Shown: positions 48,001-60,488, numbered from the stretch's first letter. The stretch is DNA of 64,000 bases from Canna indica (GCA_034359265.1 CP136898.1:498501-562500); one strand, 5' to 3'. Notes: generated from the sequence alone by a model not told the origin. Made by a program: numbers and translations.

Positions 48001-49924
48001 GAAGGATAGGTAATATGACAAAACTTTGTTAGCGATGTCAACATAGACATCAGGAATATGAACATTAATATCTCCTATTCTGAGTTCTACAATCTAGGAA
48101 AAAACAGAATATCTTGTTATGCCTGCATGGCCAATTTACTCACCTGTACAATGTTGTCTTTTTCCAAGTGCCTTTGTACTCGAGAAGACCTCCATCTCTA
48201 AGACACTGACTCATCCACAGCGGCTCCTCATTGGAGAGTATATACATCACACTGCGACACTTAAAACAAGTCAAGATCACCTCAATCTAATGCTTTATAA
48301 GAAAATGAAATATGCATTAAGCAGGGAGTGCCAATCAAGAATTTAATTTTCATTCATGCCTCATGCACAATTGAAATGAAAGCATATTGGCTCAACATGG
48401 GACGGAAGCAAATCCTCGAAAATGGAGCAATGTCGTAGTGCAGTGTATAGAGTATCTTGTTTGAGTAATTTCATGAGATCCAATTAGTTCTCAAAATTCA
48501 ATCAAGAAAACATTAGTAATAATATGAAAGGGAACTTTTATTATAGACCTTCTTATTAAATAAATTCTACGAAAGACTAAGACATTGCTATTTTTTTAAG
48601 AACAAGACTCCTTGCAAGGAAATCCCTTCCTTGGAACTGTACTTCTCACACTAACATTATCAATTAATCGATCAACCTCAGAAGTGGTCATGAAGCAGTC
48701 ACAATGAGAACTTACATGAGTACCCAGGAGTCCTACATCGACAAGAAGAGGAACAAACTCTCTTAAAAAGGAACACAACAAATGAATATAGGGCTTCTTG
48801 GAGTTGATCATGGGGGCTTTTCCCTATCCAAACTGAGGCCATGATCACCTGAAGTATTGTCCAAACAGATGGTTCTGGGAATGAGGACCAGTTTCCATCT
48901 TTCAGATAACCTAAAGGCAGCAATAAGCAAGTCCATGGCAATAGCCACAGCTGTTTCATTTCAACATCAGTTGCAACCATAATATGGAAATCTCTTTCAT
49001 TCAAGTATCCATAGGAGCAAGTAGTAATAGTGTGATAAAATTGGAATTGTTCTAAATAACTATTTTCTTTGCTATACAGTGACAATGCCTACAACCAGAG
49101 CCCACTAACAATCTATGACTCTCATTGTATGGATTAATCCTCTTTACCAGTGCTAAATCAATGACAACTTTCAACCAGACTCTTCCATTATAGAGTGAGG
49201 TGATTTGACAACCACCTTTAATGATCAATGACTATATCAGTAACAAGTAACTGATAGTCTAGTCCAATCTACTATCTATTCAACACAAACTTTTCAGAGC
49301 CCCAAAATCTCAACAGCGACTATCAAAGACTCAGTGCCAACTTTCAGGGTCAAAGGAAATTTGGTGTCCTCGTCATAATCAAGAGAGATGGAGCACCAAA
49401 TGGATAACCTTTCTGCCTATGAGTTGGACATCAAGCAGCAACTCCGACATCTCCGACACTTATTCTCCCATTGATTTGTATTATAAAGACAAACGTGGAG
49501 TTCCCTGAGGCTTGATCGTGCTCAAAATTTTGAGAAACTTAAATATAATGATGAAGCAACAGAAATCAAACAATAGACCGCTCCTTCGATCATATGATCC
49601 TCTAGACCCTCGTACATCATAACCCTCTTAAAACTCACAATCATCACATCACAGTGGGCAGTCGCCCTTCGTTATCTTCAAAAAAAATACTCGCAATCAT
49701 CACGATTCTACATAACAAAAATTAATTAAACGAAGCGGCAATAAATAAACAATATTCTTAAGAATTCAAGGCGTAAGATAACAAAACCTGCTAACGCAAG
49801 AGAGCCGGGCGAGATCGAGCGGGGAGAGGAGGTCCAGGATAGCGCACAGGATCTCGTCCTGGAGGACACTGAGGTTGCCGAGGGCGTCAAAACGCCGATC
49901 TCTAGTCGCCGCCGGTACCTCCAT
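42089..49924 (-). CDS. JMJ21: F-box + JmjC + APH-kinase-like protein (JMJ21-type), 936 aa
   Basis: There are 16 exons on the minus strand: 49788-49924, 48144-48251, 47946-47998, 47703-47845, 46589-46786, 46315-46514, 45644-45743, 45039-45551, 44759-44881, 44265-44345, 43878-44182, 43459-43692, 43119-43203, 42820-43042, 42420-42600, 42089-42215 (2811 nt; every phase fits). Residues 15-45 form an F-box ([19 protein letters not shown]), which suggests an SCF ubiquitin-ligase link. A JmjC domain spans about 150-390 with Fe(II) ligands His262, Asp264 ([12 protein letters not shown]) and His347 (GWWHCVLN), as in the JMJD6 branch of 2-oxoglutarate oxygenases. The C-terminal third has an APH/choline-kinase-type catalytic motif HSDIMDDN (His776, Asp778, Asn783) and [16 protein letters not shown] (Asp828). 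Length and order match the Arabidopsis F-box/JmjC protein JMJ21. Substrates are not known to me. Confidence 0.93.
46967..47629. mobile_element. hAT-type MITE, 663 bp, in a JmjC-gene intron
   Basis: It lies in the intron 46787-47702. The ends tagggctgttcat and (complement) agggcctttcat are imperfect inverted repeats. The flanks are a perfect 8-bp duplication, atatgatt (46959-46966 and 47630-47637). The subterminal DNA is packed with ggttgggtcgg / acccgacccgacc motifs. Confidence 0.85.
48252..49787 (-). other. first intron of the JmjC gene
   Basis: A 1536-bp intron. It holds open stretches on the minus strand (48596-48811 and 48699-49085) that look like translated DNA but match no family I can name. 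They may be remnants of a retroelement. Confidence 0.5.
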
Positions 49925-50986
49925 GGACGAATCGAACGCTGCCTGGAAGGTGTTCGTGGACTCGTCCCGGGGCTTCGTCTTCTCTTCGCTGGATTTGGAT
50001 TCGCGGTGCCGCGGTGGCTACGAGATCATCATGTTTAGAATTTTTTTTAACTTTTGCGCGTCGCCTCGACGCGAAGTCGCACGTGACGAAACACGAAACA
50101 CGCTCGCTCGCTTCATTTGCAGTTGAAGGGTCCCACTTCGACAAGGGAGAATCTCGTGGGAGAAGACACTTCTATTGGGCGACACAGCGGGGCCCGATCT
50201 ATCAACTAATGGAGGCATGGCGGTTTCCCCTGTACAAATCTGCGACCCTGTGGGCTGTGTGGCCCATTGGAAGTAAAGGAAACAAGAGAAGTTCCTCACG
50301 TTGTTACACAAACAAGCTGCGTGAATTAGCCATGTAGGAAAAATTGGAACTTTTTCCTTTTATAAACACATCACCATGATACAATTTGGGAACAGATAGA
50401 AAGGAAATTTTTAATGAAAAAGATAGAGTGATGAAAATTACAATTTGGCATCAATAGCTAAATAAGTTTGAGGAGAAAAAATAATTCAGTAATGACTAAT
50501 GAAAATTACAGAAAGATTTCAAGAACTCATACACTGGAAGCAAAAAGAGACCCTCAACAAAGTCTCACTTAGACCTGAAGAAGAATGACCATGTAAACTT
50601 GAGTATGGCAACAGATCAAGCACCAAAATTTTCTTATCACAAGAAGGTAAGTAATACAATTTGTTCATTGCGGTTACTGGTAAGTTGTTCTGGAAACTTG
50701 ATCTTAGAACTTCAGGTAGCATTAAACTTCAGGAATGTCTCAATCATGAGGTACTGACCATGGGCCAATAAAGGAGGCCAATCAATGAACACTTTAGAAG
50801 CAAATCCTAGGAAGGAGCGCCAAAAGCTTCAGATAACATGCATTAAAAATTATTATAAAATTTTGTGAAATCAAACTCAACGGCTGAATGGATATCCTGG
50901 TGCAGTGCCAGTAATGTCGCTTCTGCAAAAATCATCTGTCTGTTGAAAGTTTCTGAAGTTCAATGAAGCCAATAACTCCCCAGTCA
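49925..50986 (-). other. JmjC-gene promoter and ABC4 3' UTR
   Basis: GC-rich promoter DNA at about 49925-50200 for the JmjC gene, then AT-rich DNA that should hold the 3' UTR of the ABC4 gene on the same strand. Short ORFs here have no recognisable domain. Confidence 0.5.
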
Positions 50987-53902
50987 TCATGCTGAAATTC
51001 TAGTTCTGGCCAAAATCAGTCCCAGAGCTAATGCTGTTCCAAATAAAGCATGCAATCTCACACAATAATATTTTGCCATGAAGATCTTGATTTTATCCTG
51101 GATTATAAGTGAATTGTTAAGACATCAATTAGTAGAACATAACTACTTGTTTTATAAGATAGAATGCTTACCTCGTGATTTTTCTCAACAAAGTCGATAA
51201 CTAGCTTTCCCATTGGAATGGTAAGAGCACAAAGGAACTGAAGAACAAGAATAAAGGATGAATTATATACCAAAATCAAAAGATGGCAATGGCATACAAG
51301 GGGAAAGGAATCAGCAACTTACAAGACATGTTACTGGAAGAATTTTGCATAAACTGGAAGCAAGAGAAAGAATATAAAGTGAGATGACTCCATATTTCAC
51401 AAATTTCGAGCCTGTTATGGTGCCAATTCTAACCTGTTTTACATTTCAATCAGTCATATCCAAACTTTCTCACAGAAATTCCAAAGTGAAACTAATACTG
51501 AAGTGGCTTACAATATGCTGAGATCTTATGTACATACCAGCGGCGACATCTTGCCAACAGCTAGATCACCATCAATCTGCACATGTCTGATAACTTAGTT
51601 TAATTCGTTATAAGATTGAATGTAAAGGCAGTATGACAACAAATGCACACCTGATGAAAATGACTGCAGAAAAGAATCAGTGTGGTAGTCAGACCAACGA
51701 GGAAAGATGAAACTAATATTGTACCAGTTAGAGGGAGAGGGCCAATTCCACTGTAAAAATAAACTACTTTAAGATAAGTTGTGTATCCAACAACACATGT
51801 AATAGCAAGTAAAAGAGGATACAAATTACCTAGATAAGTTTTTGGTGCTGGTAGAGAAGTAGAAAGCCGTAGTTGCAAATGGACCAAATGCTGCAAAGCA
51901 TAATGGTTCTCCCAACCCTTGATAACTCAAGCGAAATGGAGGGCACTGCAACAGAAAGAGAAATTGGATATGACAAATATCCAACATGCTTCCAAATTCA
52001 TGCAATTTTTTATCATATGTATACTGTTTGAAAGGTAAATTAGTAATGTTACTTGTGAATATTAGCAGCCACTAGATACCTGATAAACATACCCACAGAG
52101 GATAGCAAATGTCACTAGTGAAATGAAGCGCAGATCTCCTGTTTCTGAACAGGCCCATAAAAGGCCAAAGAAGCCAAGAACAAGTGACGCATTTGCTGCA
52201 AACTGGGTCACTCCACGACTTCTCCGCATATATAACACCACACTTATCAATGGAATTCTTCAACTGATCCAGACAAGTATTATTAATGGAATTTTGAAAC
52301 AATATTGAGAGTACCTGCCGATTATATTGACAACAGATTCTTTCTTGTTTCGATCTGCCCCCGTATCAAAATCATACACATCGTTGCTATAAAAGAAGCC
52401 ACACATTAGTCTTTTCCGTTGGATATTAAAAGGATAAATACAAAAAAGGGAAAACCAAAAGAAATTGATATGTATATATATTTTGTACTGCAATAACCTC
52501 AAATTTAGCCAGGTGATGACTAAAACTGATGCAGACAGGATTACCAGATAACGTTCTATGAAAAATAGACCAGTCTGAAGGTAAGCTGCAGTAGTCCCTA
52601 CCTATTCACAGAAGAAAACACAAAAAGTTGTTGGATGTAACAGAAGCATACAGGCTTCTAGTAGGTAAAATGCAATATAATTTCAAATTAAAAAAGTAAA
52701 TGTATAGCAATATTGCATCACAACCATAGCAACTGATAAAAGAAATCTAAATAATACATCTTTTACATTAGCATTATTCATGGTACATTACCATCATCAA
52801 GCTATAATTTCAAATTAAAAAAGTAAATGTATTGTAATATTGCATCACAACCATAGAAACTGATACAAGAAATCTAAATAATACATCTTTTACATTAGCA
52901 TTCTTCATGGTGCATTACCATCATCAAGCTCAAAGTTTCACGCCCTAGTTTAGCCAAAAATTGGGAGCTCATGACAAGTTATGATGGTTGATAAGGCTTA
53001 TGAAGTTATTGGGGCAGTTATCCCATCGGGCAGGATCATGAGATTATTTTGAATCTTTGTGTAAAAAATTTTCAAAAAGAAAAAGGTGAACAGGGATTTC
53101 TGGTTCCTTTCAAAAAAAATGAGTAAATAATTTTGCAAATATAAAAATTAGTTCTCATGTGATGCACGCACGCTAATAACTGGTACTCCAAAATTTCAAC
53201 TGATGTTACTAGTACATTGAAGTGAAGAACTTCTTTAAACTGTAAACTATAATTAGTTTCTGCCTTTCTCAATGCCAAAAGATAAATTAAGAAAGAGCAC
53301 ACTACTTAATTTTAGGCACACAACACAACGCATCCTAAGTTAAGCACCTGAAACCACACTCCGAGGCCCGAGCGGAAAAATAAGCGCACGAGTGAACCAC
53401 TTTAAGATGATCGCACAATTATCTCCCGACTTTCTGTACATCCTATAAGCTTTTTTTTCTTTTTGAGTACTGAGCTCTTGTTTGAGAACTTATTTTTTGA
53501 AAAAAGAAAACACCTTTACCCATTATCATATAAAAAAGCAAATTCTTTGAACAGAGTAGCAATCCCAGGTCAAAAGGAACTCAAACTATAAAGAAAAACC
53601 ATGAAAAAATAGTTCACCGTGAGAGGAACTAGGGCGACGGAATAGATAGGCAACTTGGCGGCCCGCCACAGCAGGGTGGCCCTCGAGACGCCATCCTCGT
53701 CTCCGTCACCGACCGCTTCGGTAGAAGAAACTTGGCACACGGGGTGGCTCCTCCTCGCCGCTGCTGTCCATCTTCTCCCCTTTTGAGACGGGGAGGCAGC
53801 TACTCTCCGGACGAAAAGTGGAGGAGGGAGGAAGGGAAAAGAACGTAGACAGGAGAGAGGAGAAAGGGCGAATACTGCTGTCTTAGCACCAAGAGGGGCC
53901 AT
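50987..53902 (-). CDS. ABC4: 1,4-dihydroxy-2-naphthoate phytyltransferase (MenA/ABC4), plastid, 380 aa
   Basis: There are ten exons on the minus strand: 53618-53902, 52498-52601, 52315-52386, 52080-52218, 51830-51945, 51651-51750, 51538-51576, 51323-51433, 51172-51237, 50987-51097 (1143 nt). This UbiA-family membrane enzyme joins a phytyl chain to DHNA, a late step of phylloquinone (vitamin K1) synthesis for photosystem I. A basic Ser/Arg/Ala-rich plastid transit peptide covers about residues 1-65. The first Asp-rich prenyl-diphosphate motif is NDVYDFDTGAD (residues 131-141) and the second part is DGDLAVGK (274-281). Several hydrophobic helices are evident (for example ILVSSFLVGLTTTLILF). The start is the ATG at 53902 (MAPLGAKTAV), as upstream codons in frame lack an ATG. 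The acceptor of exon 4 (gcggagaag) is weak. Length matches Arabidopsis ABC4. Confidence 0.94.
52676..52929. repeat. 127-bp tandem duplication in ABC4 intron 1
   Basis: Two adjacent copies (about 52676-52802 and 52803-52929) start ataatttcaaattaaaaaag and end catcatcaagct, and differ by only a few bases. Confidence 0.9.
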
Positions 53903-54854
53903 TTTTCTTCGAACTCTTGAGAACTGATGAGCTTTCGGATAACCGATAACCAAACGCGATCAGGTGGCTTGTGGCCCCCACCTGAGGACCCATGCCACAA
54001 CCTATTACCACGAAGGTAGGAAAGATGAGTATAAACACTCAGATCTGCTGTTACCCAAATATTATCAGGAAATAATGACCCCTATTGTAAGTTCTAAAAT
54101 GTATCGGGTAACTCATAAGGTCATTTTTTTAAAATTATGATATGTTTATTTTATTGGGTAGAATATCATATGATTGAATAATAAATAAAAAAATATTAGA
54201 TAAAAAATTTAAATTTAATTTATATCGAATATAATATCAATTCTATATTTTTTATTCTTATGAATTAGAAAAAATAATATCAATTCTATTTTTTTTATTT
54301 TCTTTAATTCATGTACTAAACAGAATATTAATTCGCCCATTATTTAATCACTTTATCGTATTATTTTCTAAAAATGATCTTTCGCAAAAGTTCTTTCTGG
54401 ACTTTTGAAAATGAATATTCATCGTTGGATGAGGTTGGATTCTTTTCGGATTGCATTTTTTTTCCAATTTCTAATTAAAGTTAGGTTGAAATTGAAATAA
54501 ATTCGAAAGGTCAGTTTGAAAATTAAATTCTGAAAAGAAATTCAATTCGAGAAAATGGAAAATTAAATAAAAGTTTAAGGAAACTCATTTTATGGTTCAG
54601 CCAATTCAAAATGGAACAAAGAAAATGACAACCAAGTCCAATGTATTGTAAAACAACAGTGATATGTAAAATTAAGCAGATATCGAAGATTGCTTGAAAT
54701 CTACCAAACTCCACTAATACAATACTGGTAGCAGCTCTGTCTTTATTCTCTAGTCAAGCCAAAACTCATCGGCTCAAATATAAATACCCAACACATTAAG
54801 TAAAAAAGAGCATGCACAGACAACAACCGAGACTACGAACCCAATGTCATATCG
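53903..54854. other. ABC4 promoter and AT-rich DNA
   Basis: About 150 bp of mixed-composition promoter DNA, then strongly AT-rich sequence to about 54720. No gene seen. The right end is probably the 3' UTR of the DAHP synthase gene. Confidence 0.5.
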
Positions 54855-54928
54855 TCAGAATGATAGGGGAGGCAAAGGGATTGAGTTGTTCTCAGAATGA
54901 TAGGGGAGGCAAAGGGATTGAGTTGTTC
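54855..54928. repeat. perfect 37-bp tandem duplication across the DAHP synthase stop
   Basis: 54855-54891 and 54892-54928 are identical (37/37). The TGA stop used by the gene lies at 54892-54894, so the protein end is unchanged and the second copy is in the 3' UTR. Confidence 0.95.
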
Positions 54929-57900
54929 TCTTGCGACTGAATCCGCCTCTTTCTTAAACGTTCAGCGATGATGAATGCCAGCTCCAGAGACTGAGATGCA
55001 TTGAGCCTTGGGTCGCAGTGAGTGTGGTACCGCGAGCTAAGGTCGTCAAAGGTCACAGCACGAGATCCACCAATGCATTCAGTCACATTTTGCCCAGTCA
55101 TCTCAAGATGCACACCTCCAGGGTAGCTCCCTTCCTGCTCATGGACATCGAAGAATGCTCGCAACTCCGCCTAACAAAAGGAGGAAATTATCAAGCTATC
55201 GCTGTTATGTATGTTAACCATCAATCCTATCAAAAAAATATAGTTGCTAGTATAGGCAATGGGTGCATGTATAGCCCAATTGTCTGTCCCCACATTAGTT
55301 GAATCAGACCAAAATGGTCTTGACAAATTTGTAAGGACATTTTGGTTTCATTCAAGTATTCAACTAAGTAGACAAAAATCTAAACTCAGCCCAAATTAAT
55401 CTGATCTTGATTTAATTGAACATAATTGAAATCTTAACACAATCCAACTAATCCAATTGAGTTCAGTCTCAAGTTTACACAACCCAATTCAAAAGATTCA
55501 ATTTTGAGTTAATACAATGGCACCTAATAAGAACTAACCAGTTAAGCGTAAGCATAGGTTGACCCAATCAAGCCACTAATTGAACTCATTTTGGATATTC
55601 AAAAATAAAAATTTTAAGGGGATTAAGGCTAAATTTTACATGAATAATGTTGAGCCCTTGAAATGTTACCCTTGAAAATTTTAACCTTCAAAATTTTAAT
55701 CTCATCCCACGCATACCCAAAGTATGAATAGAAAAACATAGTTAAGAGTTGATGAAAAGATTCTACTTGACATCTGTTATTATTTAATTAAAGCATACAA
55801 ATACTTTATTTTCTGAATTTGAATGACAATTTAGATTATTATTTTTTTGATAAAAATGACAATTTAGATTCACTAGCAAATATTTTGATCCTTGTGAATA
55901 GCTTAGTAGTGATCTATTTTATCAAAGATTACTTTGTTTAAGCCATTATATTACACTGTTTCATGTCCTCCGACCGAGTCCAGATTACATTACATATTGC
56001 TTTCTGTATTTGCATCAGACTTCTTTATATCTAGAACTGAAGTGTGTAAAAAATATACAAACCAGACTAAAATCCTTCATCTATATTCCAAAAAAACAAT
56101 CGACTAGAAGCTTTTAACTAGAGATAATAATTTAAATTTGGATGTCAGCGAAACATGATGAGAGATAGATACATACCCTAATGGCATCAAAAGGTCGAGT
56201 TTTAAGGCCACATGGGGCTTTAATGGTGTTTCCATGCATGGGATCACTGACCCAAGTGACAATCTGTCCTGATGAGCGAACTGCCCTTATAAGATGCGGC
56301 AATTTCACCCGCATGTTCTCAGCTCCCATTCTTGTGATCACAGTGATCCTTCCAGGCTTGTTATGGGGATTCAGAATCTCTATCAGTTTTACCAACTCTG
56401 TTGGATTCATCTTATCACTCACCTACATTAATCCAATATATCAGCTACATAGCCTAGAATATCAATTAATGTGGTCTGAGGCTCAACAAAAGAATTTTTT
56501 CTTTTTCAATCAGTAAAAATGAACAGCTTACCTTGATGCCTAATGGATTGGCAACACCACGAAGGAACTCAACATGAGCACCATCTAGCTGGCGGGTCCT
56601 TTCACCAACCCAAATGAAGTGAGCAGAGCAGTCGTAGAACTGGCCAGAAGTTGAGTCCTGCCGGGTGAGAGCTTGCTCATAAGGGAGGAGGAGGCACTCA
56701 TGGGAGGTCCAAAACTCAGTTGTTGTCATAATTGGGTGGTCCATTGTCAATCCTGCTGCAGCCATAAACCCTAGCGCCTCATCCACATGGTGGGCCAATT
56801 CCTGGTATCTGAAGGGAAAATAGCAAGTAATTATCATACAGAAGATGCATTTACTGTCGAAATTAGAACTAATTTGACCTAAAGAAAAGTAAACTTATGT
56901 TCTTGTCGCAATAATTGGAGCAAACTCAAATATCTTATGGTCTCTTCCATGCAAACAAAAACAACTTAGATAAGTATGTAGATGTTGCTTCAATGTCCAG
57001 AATCAAGTCATATTGTCTATAACATTCATAGTTAAGATACATGGCAGTGTGAAGTAAATGAAAGACACTTCTGAAACATTCTCACCCAGCAACTGGTCTT
57101 GTAATTTTCATCATGACACCACCAGACCTTTCCTTTCTTTCAGAATTTGGAACCTGCTGGGCACCACTCAAGCTTACCAGGAATCAGGCTACCACAAGTC
57201 CGCAACTACCACTCTTTTCACATTAAGAGAAACTTCTATTTTAAGCCTCATTAAAGATAGTGATTAGATCAACAACAGTGGAAGTTGCCTAGCTTGGCCC
57301 ATTGGAAATCAGAATGATTACTTCACATTATCTCAACAAATTGTAATATCTGATCTATTCTTAGAAAACTTGTGTACCAAGACTTGACAGTAATTGAAAT
57401 TTTCTTGTTGTTGTGATGCCTACTGCATCTTGGTTTGGTAATTTTGAATAAAGGCACCATGTGAAAATAACAAAAGACTCTGAGTTCCTACCTACCTGAT
57501 GAGTGATTTTGAAAATGACGGCTCTTAATAAGTACTTCACTAGTTTTTTGTGAATCTTTAGAACCAAAAGAATGGACAATCATATGAAGCCAGAAAGAAG
57601 AATATATAACAAATTTGCTGCTTTCCTATTTCTTAATCAATGCATTAAACATAATATGTAACAATATCGCCATCAAATATGTTAAAGATCTTGGAGCTTC
57701 AGATATTATTAACCTTACATAATTGTTTCTGTGAAACAAAAAAAATGGAAGTGAATGTCGTAAATTGAAAAGTTGTAGCTCAAATCTATAGCGGCAATAT
57801 TAGATCCAAAATATCCAGTATAAAGGCACTTACCGGTCACCCTGCTCGCTGTGTTCGGTGAAATCCAAGTTCCACTGAGTGACCCTCTGCATCGAGGCGT

Positions 57901-58746
57901 AGCCACCAGTAGCGAACGCCCGCAGTAGGTTCAACGTTGCGGCGGACTGGCAGTAGGCCCTTATCATCCTCTGCGGATCCGGAACTCTGGATTTCTCATC
58001 AAAGGCGTCGCCGTTCACATTGTCGCCTCTGTAGCTCGGAAGCTTCACTCCATCCCGTTCCTCGAAGGATTCCGACCGCGGTTTTGCGAACTGGCCCGCC
58101 ATCCGCCCCACCTGCACCAAATAACCACCGCCCATCCGACCATCAGAAGAATCACAACCCCATATGGCATATCCCTTCACTCAACGGCTAAGATATCAGA
58201 TCTTTGTTCTCTTACCCTGATAACAGGCATCTGGCCGCCGAACATGAGGACGACGCCCATCTGGAGGAGGACGCGGAAGGTATCGCGAATGTTGTTGGCA
58301 TTGAACTCCTTGAAGCTCTCGGCACAGTCACCGCCCTGGAGGAGGAACGCACGACCGACGGCCGCGTCCGCTAGCCGCTCCTCCAGATGACGAGCCTCCC
58401 CAGCGAACACGATCGGCGGGAAGCTCTCTATCGTCTGCAGCACCTCCGCCAGTTCCTTCTCGTTCGGATACTCTGGCAGCTGCACCGCCTTCTTCGACTT
58501 CCAGCTGTTCACCGCCCATGTCCCCTTCCCCGCCGCCGGTGTCACTGCCTCCGCCTTCTTCTGCTTGTCTGAGACGATGGGGGTCTTGACGGGCTCCGCG
58601 GCGTGCACGGCCGATATGGACCGCGAATGCCTCAGCCGGCGCTTCTCCGAGAGGAAGGAGGGGAGGACGGGTTGGCGGCTGCCTCCCCGGCTGACGGCGG
58701 CGGGAGAGGCAGGGAGTTGATGCATTGCGGTAGAGGCGGCGGCCAT
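54892..58746 (-). CDS. DHS: class II DAHP synthase, plastid, 536 aa
   Basis: There are five exons on the minus strand: 58216-58746, 57834-58111, 56532-56808, 56177-56422, 54892-55170 (1611 nt). The enzyme (3-deoxy-D-arabino-heptulosonate-7-phosphate synthase) condenses phosphoenolpyruvate with erythrose 4-phosphate, the first step of the shikimate pathway, in the plastid stroma. A Ser/Arg-rich transit peptide covers about residues 1-55. The mature part starts near [19 protein letters not shown]. Family motifs include [21 protein letters not shown] without the last residue, the metal-site Cys141 in [57 protein letters not shown] and [17 protein letters not shown]. The length is normal for plants. 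Exon 1 is GC-rich, unlike the rest. Confident. Confidence 0.97.
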
Positions 58747-60170
58747 TTCCCTTCACTCTCTCCTGTAGTGCGAGCCCTGCAAGGATCCGAAGAGAGAGAG
58801 AGAGAGTGAGAGAGAGGGGAGGGAGTAGGAGGAAATATGTAGCGGGCGCAAAAGGTTTGGTGAGAGGTTGGTAAGCTATAGCCTATAGTTGGTGAAAATA
58901 GGGGTGTTTTAGTAAAATTAGGAAATGCATTAAGGAAAGCGGTAAGTCTTTTACTTTTCTCGCTTTATTGGTAAGACTTAAACATACAACTTTAATTTTG
59001 CTGACCCATTCTTTTACCTGCCTATGCGCACCGGATCCTACAATTAAGGATTAAAATTATAGTTTTAATAATAATTTTGGCTATGAATTAATTTTTCATA
59101 TATTTTTATAAAAAGTATTAAAAATATGTAATTGATACGAAGTAATTATACGAGAAGTTGCATTTTTAATATATACCATGATATATATGATTGACATGAG
59201 TATGAAATGCTATTCAAATAATTAAAATGTTTTATTTATAAATTAATACTTAAACTCCGATAAATACTCTTTTTGCTAGGTGCTTTATTATTGGATGGGT
59301 ACACTTGAGCACTAGTGGGACCTTCTCTTACACGTTCCTTCATCCAATCATCGGATAGAGATCGCTATGATTCAAGTACCATATTACTATTTCAATAACG
59401 GGGGCATGCATTAAGAAAGCGTGATTAGTTTAAATAAATAGATGGTTAGAGGCCAACGAATTAATAATTAGTCCACCTAAACTAATATTGGTTTATTAGT
59501 TTTAAGTTAAGTATTAAAGATAGGGCATAGTAATTTAATGCATCCAATTGTATACGAAGGATCCAACAATATAAAGTAAGTTATCTCTATAGATCCAAGG
59601 TTGTGTTTTCAAAGCCACATGCATGTGGACATTAAAAATATCACTATGATTGCTTTATAATGATGTATGCATAGGCACTGCATCCGCTACCTATATAAAT
59701 ATTTATATTCATATTCGGATCGTATTCATATATATATATATACGCATTGCATCTGCACTTTATTTAATAAATAATAAAAATTTATATTATTAAAACTCAT
59801 AACAATTAATAACTTACTGTTGGATTTGAATTTCCTCTTGTGTGGTAAAACTCAAGTTTGAACCATTAGGATTATTTTTGACATACTTTTATTCTAAAAG
59901 TTTCTTGCAATCACACAAGAAAGGAGCCATTTTTATTTCAACCACCGAGAGAAGAAAAATGAGATTTTTTACGGTTCTATTTCAACTTGAACTGCTTTAC
60001 CTTTTTCGATGATCGGATAGTGATTCGGACGCCGGTTGAGCTAATTTTTGGCGGACACATAGAAAACACCTTGTTATTTATTCTGAATGGTGGTGATCAT
60101 ATTTGAAGGTCCGAAAGTTGAGATTTTACTACAAAAACCAAGCTATTTTTCTGGGTATTCTTTGCAGTAA
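58747..60170. other. DAHP synthase promoter/leader and AT-rich intergenic DNA
   Basis: A short GA repeat (58793-58816) lies in the likely leader of the DAHP synthase gene. From 58900 the DNA is AT-rich with TA runs near 59735. No gene is supported. Confidence 0.5.
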
Positions 60171-60173
60171 GTG

Positions 60174-60467
60174 ATGACGACTTTTATCATTTTCAACGAT
60201 GGGAGCCGTCAGTCCGATCTGGATGATTTTTTCCAAATTAAAAATCTGTTCCTTGAAGGTAGATTAAGCACTGAGGAAGAGGAGGCTGTTTCCTTTCTAC
60301 AAAGTCTCTTTCCAAGGGATTACCCCAAACCAAAGGGAACGCCAGATGAAGCAAAATTCTTCTTCCATCAAGTAATCAAGTCCCTTCATCCATCAACTAA
60401 TCAACATGAAGCAAAATTATTCTTCCTTTCTTGCTCTCCCAACAACCTCCGCATCAAATGGTTCTAA
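60174..60467 (+). CDS. unassigned ORF, 97 aa
   Basis: The ATG at 60174 opens a frame with MTTFIIFNDGSRQSDLDDFF, an acidic-then-basic middle (STEEEEAVSFLQSLFPRDYP) and a repeated phrase (DEAKFFFHQ / HEAKLFFLS). I do not recognise the family. It sits 90 bp upstream of the EXORDIUM-like ATG and overlaps its TATA region, which argues against an independent gene. It may be a chance ORF or an exon remnant. Confidence 0.2.
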   Translation: MTTFIIFNDGSRQSDLDDFFQIKNLFLEGRLSTEEEEAVSFLQSLFPRDYPKPKGTPDEAKFFFHQVIKSLHPSTNQHEAKLFFLSCSPNNLRIKWF

Positions 60468-60488
60468 TTAATTCTTCCCATGCTCAGC

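Noticed and set aside
48596..49085. Possible separate gene in the first intron of the JmjC gene
   Set aside because: Overlapping open frames on the minus strand lack a known domain and consistent splice sites; treated as intronic, perhaps retroelement debris.
53903..53953. Upstream extension of ABC4 to 53953
   Set aside because: The added codons start with TTG, not ATG, and a normal transit peptide begins at the ATG at 53902.
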